From: Clostridia bacterium
GTDB lineage: Bacteria; Bacillota_A; Clostridia; Oscillospirales; CAG-272
Direction: 5' to 3'
DNA length: 8,033 bases
Assembly: GCA_017652965.1 (NCBI GenBank)
Contig: JAGBZZ010000245.1
Span: 1 to 8,033 of the forward strand
Shown: positions 7,121-8,033 of the stretch, piece by piece
Numbering within the stretch: the first letter of the stretch is position 1
How the letters are laid out: each line of letters opens with the position of its first letter
The notes under the pieces: model-generated
Seen by the model: the letters and a program-made list of their open reading frames with translations, nothing else
What the model was told of the DNA's origin: nothing
The model's database searches: none
Position numbers and translations under genes: made by a program

Positions 7121-7322
7121 GATAAAATAAAGAAAAGTGAGGTGAGACACGGTGGATCTTGGCGGCAGTAGCGGCACGGCAGACGCCTGGCGAAGTCCCG
7201 CGGTACGGAGAGGCCTCCGTGTCGCGCACCGAGTATAGAGAAGTGCCCCTCGCGCGTGGGGCTCTCTTATCCCCCCGGCGTCTTCCGACCCTTCGACATT
7301 CTACACATACGGAGGAACAGGA
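7121..7322 (+). promoter_or_regulatory. Structured 5' leader of mgtE, candidate translational switch
   Basis: Between the promoter and mgtE lie about 200 nt with several strong pairings. One is a 12-bp hairpin (7199-7210 with 7215-7226, two GU pairs, tetraloop AGGC), which may stack on CGGTG/CACCG (7150-7154 with 7227-7231). A second hairpin has GCCCC/GGGGC (7245-7249 with 7258-7262) extended by AGAGA/TCTCT (7237-7241 with 7263-7267). The segment 7214-7222 can instead pair with 7307-7315, which includes the mgtE Shine-Dalgarno site, over 9 bp with one GU. AGACGCC (7181-7187) can pair with GGCGTCT (7277-7283). No run of U follows any stem, so control of translation rather than termination is more likely. 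Leaders before mgtE genes in Firmicutes are often M-box magnesium riboswitches. Here only AGGTGAG and AGACGCC recall that class, so assignment is open. Confidence 0.6.
7152..7238 (+). CDS. Possible 28-codon leader peptide upstream of mgtE
   Basis: A GTG-initiated frame of 28 codons, beginning MDLGGSSG and ending RVAHRV, lies within the mgtE leader and ends at TAG (7236-7238). GAGGTG (7139-7144) sits 7 bases before the GTG, as good a ribosome-binding site as those of the neighbouring genes. The frame spans the 12-bp hairpin, and its stop codon sits at the base of the second hairpin, so a translating ribosome would disturb the pairings that decide whether the mgtE Shine-Dalgarno site is free. 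The peptide has no recognisable domain. It could equally be a chance frame inside a structured RNA, since AGGTGAG is also an M-box-like string. Confidence 0.35.
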   Translation: MDLGGSSGTADAWRSPAVRRGLRVAHRV

Positions 7323-8033
7323 ATGGAAGAAAAAAACGAGCTCCTTGAGAGCATTCGCACCCTTTTGGCCGCCCGTCAGCTGGCGGCGCTCCGCCATACT
7401 CTTTCCGAGAGAATGGCGCAGGATATAGCCGAGCTTTTCCCCGATTTTGAGGAGGAGGAGCGGCTTCTTATTTATAGGCTGTTGCCAAAGGAGACGGCGG
7501 CCGAGGTACTGGTAGAGCTTTCGTCCGAGGATCGACGCGCCCTTGTGGCCTCCTTCAGCGATTATGAGCTCCGCCGCGTGCTGGATGAGCTGTATGCTGA
7601 CGATACCGCCGCGCTTCTTGACGAGATGCCCGCCAACTTTGTGCGGCGTATCCTCAAAAACTGCACCCCCGAGATGCGCCGCTCGGTCAACGAGCTGCTT
7701 TCCTATCCCGAGGGGAGTGCGGGCAGCATCATGACGACCGAGTACGTGCGCCTTGCGCCTACCATGACGGTCGGTGAGGCGCTTGACCATATCCGCGCTG
7801 TCGAGCTTGACAGCGAGACGGTCTATACCTGCTACGTGACCGATAGCGGGCGTATCCTGCGCGGCATCGTCACGGCACGTATGCTTCTTATTGCCCCCCT
7901 CGACCGTGTGATCGGCGAGATGATGGAGGAAAACGTTATATCCTGCGGCACGCACGATGACCGCGAATCTGTCGCTCGTCTTCTGGACCATTACGGCTTT
8001 CTCGCCCTCCCTGTGGTGGACGGGGACGGCCGC
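7323..8033 (+). CDS. mgtE: MgtE-family magnesium transporter/channel (3' partial)
   Basis: The first 237 codons of a magnesium channel of the inner membrane are present; the frame is open to the last base, so the remaining CBS region and the transmembrane pore domain lie beyond the window. Residues 1-130 form the helical, acidic N domain (repeated LLPKETAAEVLVELSSED, DELYADDTAALLDEMP). YPEGSAGSIMTTEYVRL (128-144) is the hallmark junction into the first CBS domain, which runs to about 195 (TVYTCYVTDSGRILRGIV). A second CBS domain starts near 200 (MMEENVISCGTHDDRESVARLL) and reaches ALPVVDGDG at the edge. In characterised members the N and CBS domains sense cytosolic Mg2+ and gate the pore. GGAGG (7311-7315) lies 7 bases before the ATG. 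It is preceded by its own promoter and a long structured leader, so expression is probably controlled at the RNA level. Confidence 0.94.
   Translation, partial: MEEKNELLESIRTLLAARQLAALRHTLSERMAQDIAELFPDFEEEERLLIYRLLPKETAAEVLVELSSEDRRALVASFSDYELRRVLDELYADDTAALLDEMPANFVRRILKNCTPEMRRSVNELLSYPEGSAGSIMTTEYVRLAPTMTVGEALDHIRAVELDSETVYTCYVTDSGRILRGIVTARMLLIAPLDRVIGEMMEENVISCGTHDDRESVARLLDHYGFLALPVVDGDGR

Noticed and set aside
7237..7276. Hairpin 7237-7267 as an intrinsic terminator in the mgtE leader
   Set aside because: The stem is good, but it is followed by TATCCCCCC rather than a run of T, so termination is unlikely. It is kept only as part of the leader structure.
7113..7991. Long open frame (292 codons) on the minus strand opposite mgtE
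   Set aside because: It is antisense to a frame with clear MgtE N-domain and CBS motifs, has no recognisable domain and runs through the mgtE promoter leader.

Overview
The window looks like chromosomal DNA from a GC-rich Firmicute, probably a member of the Clostridia. This rests on strong Shine-Dalgarno sites before almost every gene, GTG and TTG starts, sigma-A-type promoters with an extended TGn -10 element, and a radical SAM/DUF4080 protein of a type I associate with Clostridia. The species cannot be read from the sequence. No mobile element, CRISPR array, tRNA or rRNA was seen. The window is densely coding, and no stretch above 300 bases lacks a gene.

Layout. (1) Positions 1-2369, plus strand: the end of a zinc/manganese-type ABC importer operon, with binding protein (5' end cut by the window), ATPase and permease tightly coupled. 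It ends at a hairpin shared with the convergent genes. (2) Positions 2445-5208, minus strand: a probable three-gene operon read from right to left. It holds an M28 metallopeptidase, a Gfo/Idh/MocA-family oxidoreductase and a GNAT acetyltransferase, driven from a promoter near 5270-5298. No shared pathway is evident. (3) Positions 5209-5417: a divergent intergenic region with one promoter facing each way and some small palindromes. (4) Positions 5418-7079, plus strand: a cobalamin-binding-fold radical SAM protein with its own promoter. (5) Positions 7080-8033, plus strand: a promoter, a structured leader of about 200 nt, and the start of an MgtE-type magnesium transporter/channel gene cut by the window end.

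The mgtE leader is the most notable part. It contains a 28-codon open frame with its own ribosome-binding site, a 12-bp hairpin inside that frame, and a second hairpin at its stop codon. The right arm of the first hairpin is also complementary to the mgtE Shine-Dalgarno region over 9 bp, so the leader can be drawn in two mutually exclusive states, SD exposed or SD sequestered. It matches the expected position of the magnesium M-box riboswitch, but I see only two short M-box-like strings and cannot assign it to that class.

Two genes or elements here concern divalent metals (the ABC importer and MgtE), and the M28 enzyme is metal-dependent. That is a loose theme, not evidence of one system.
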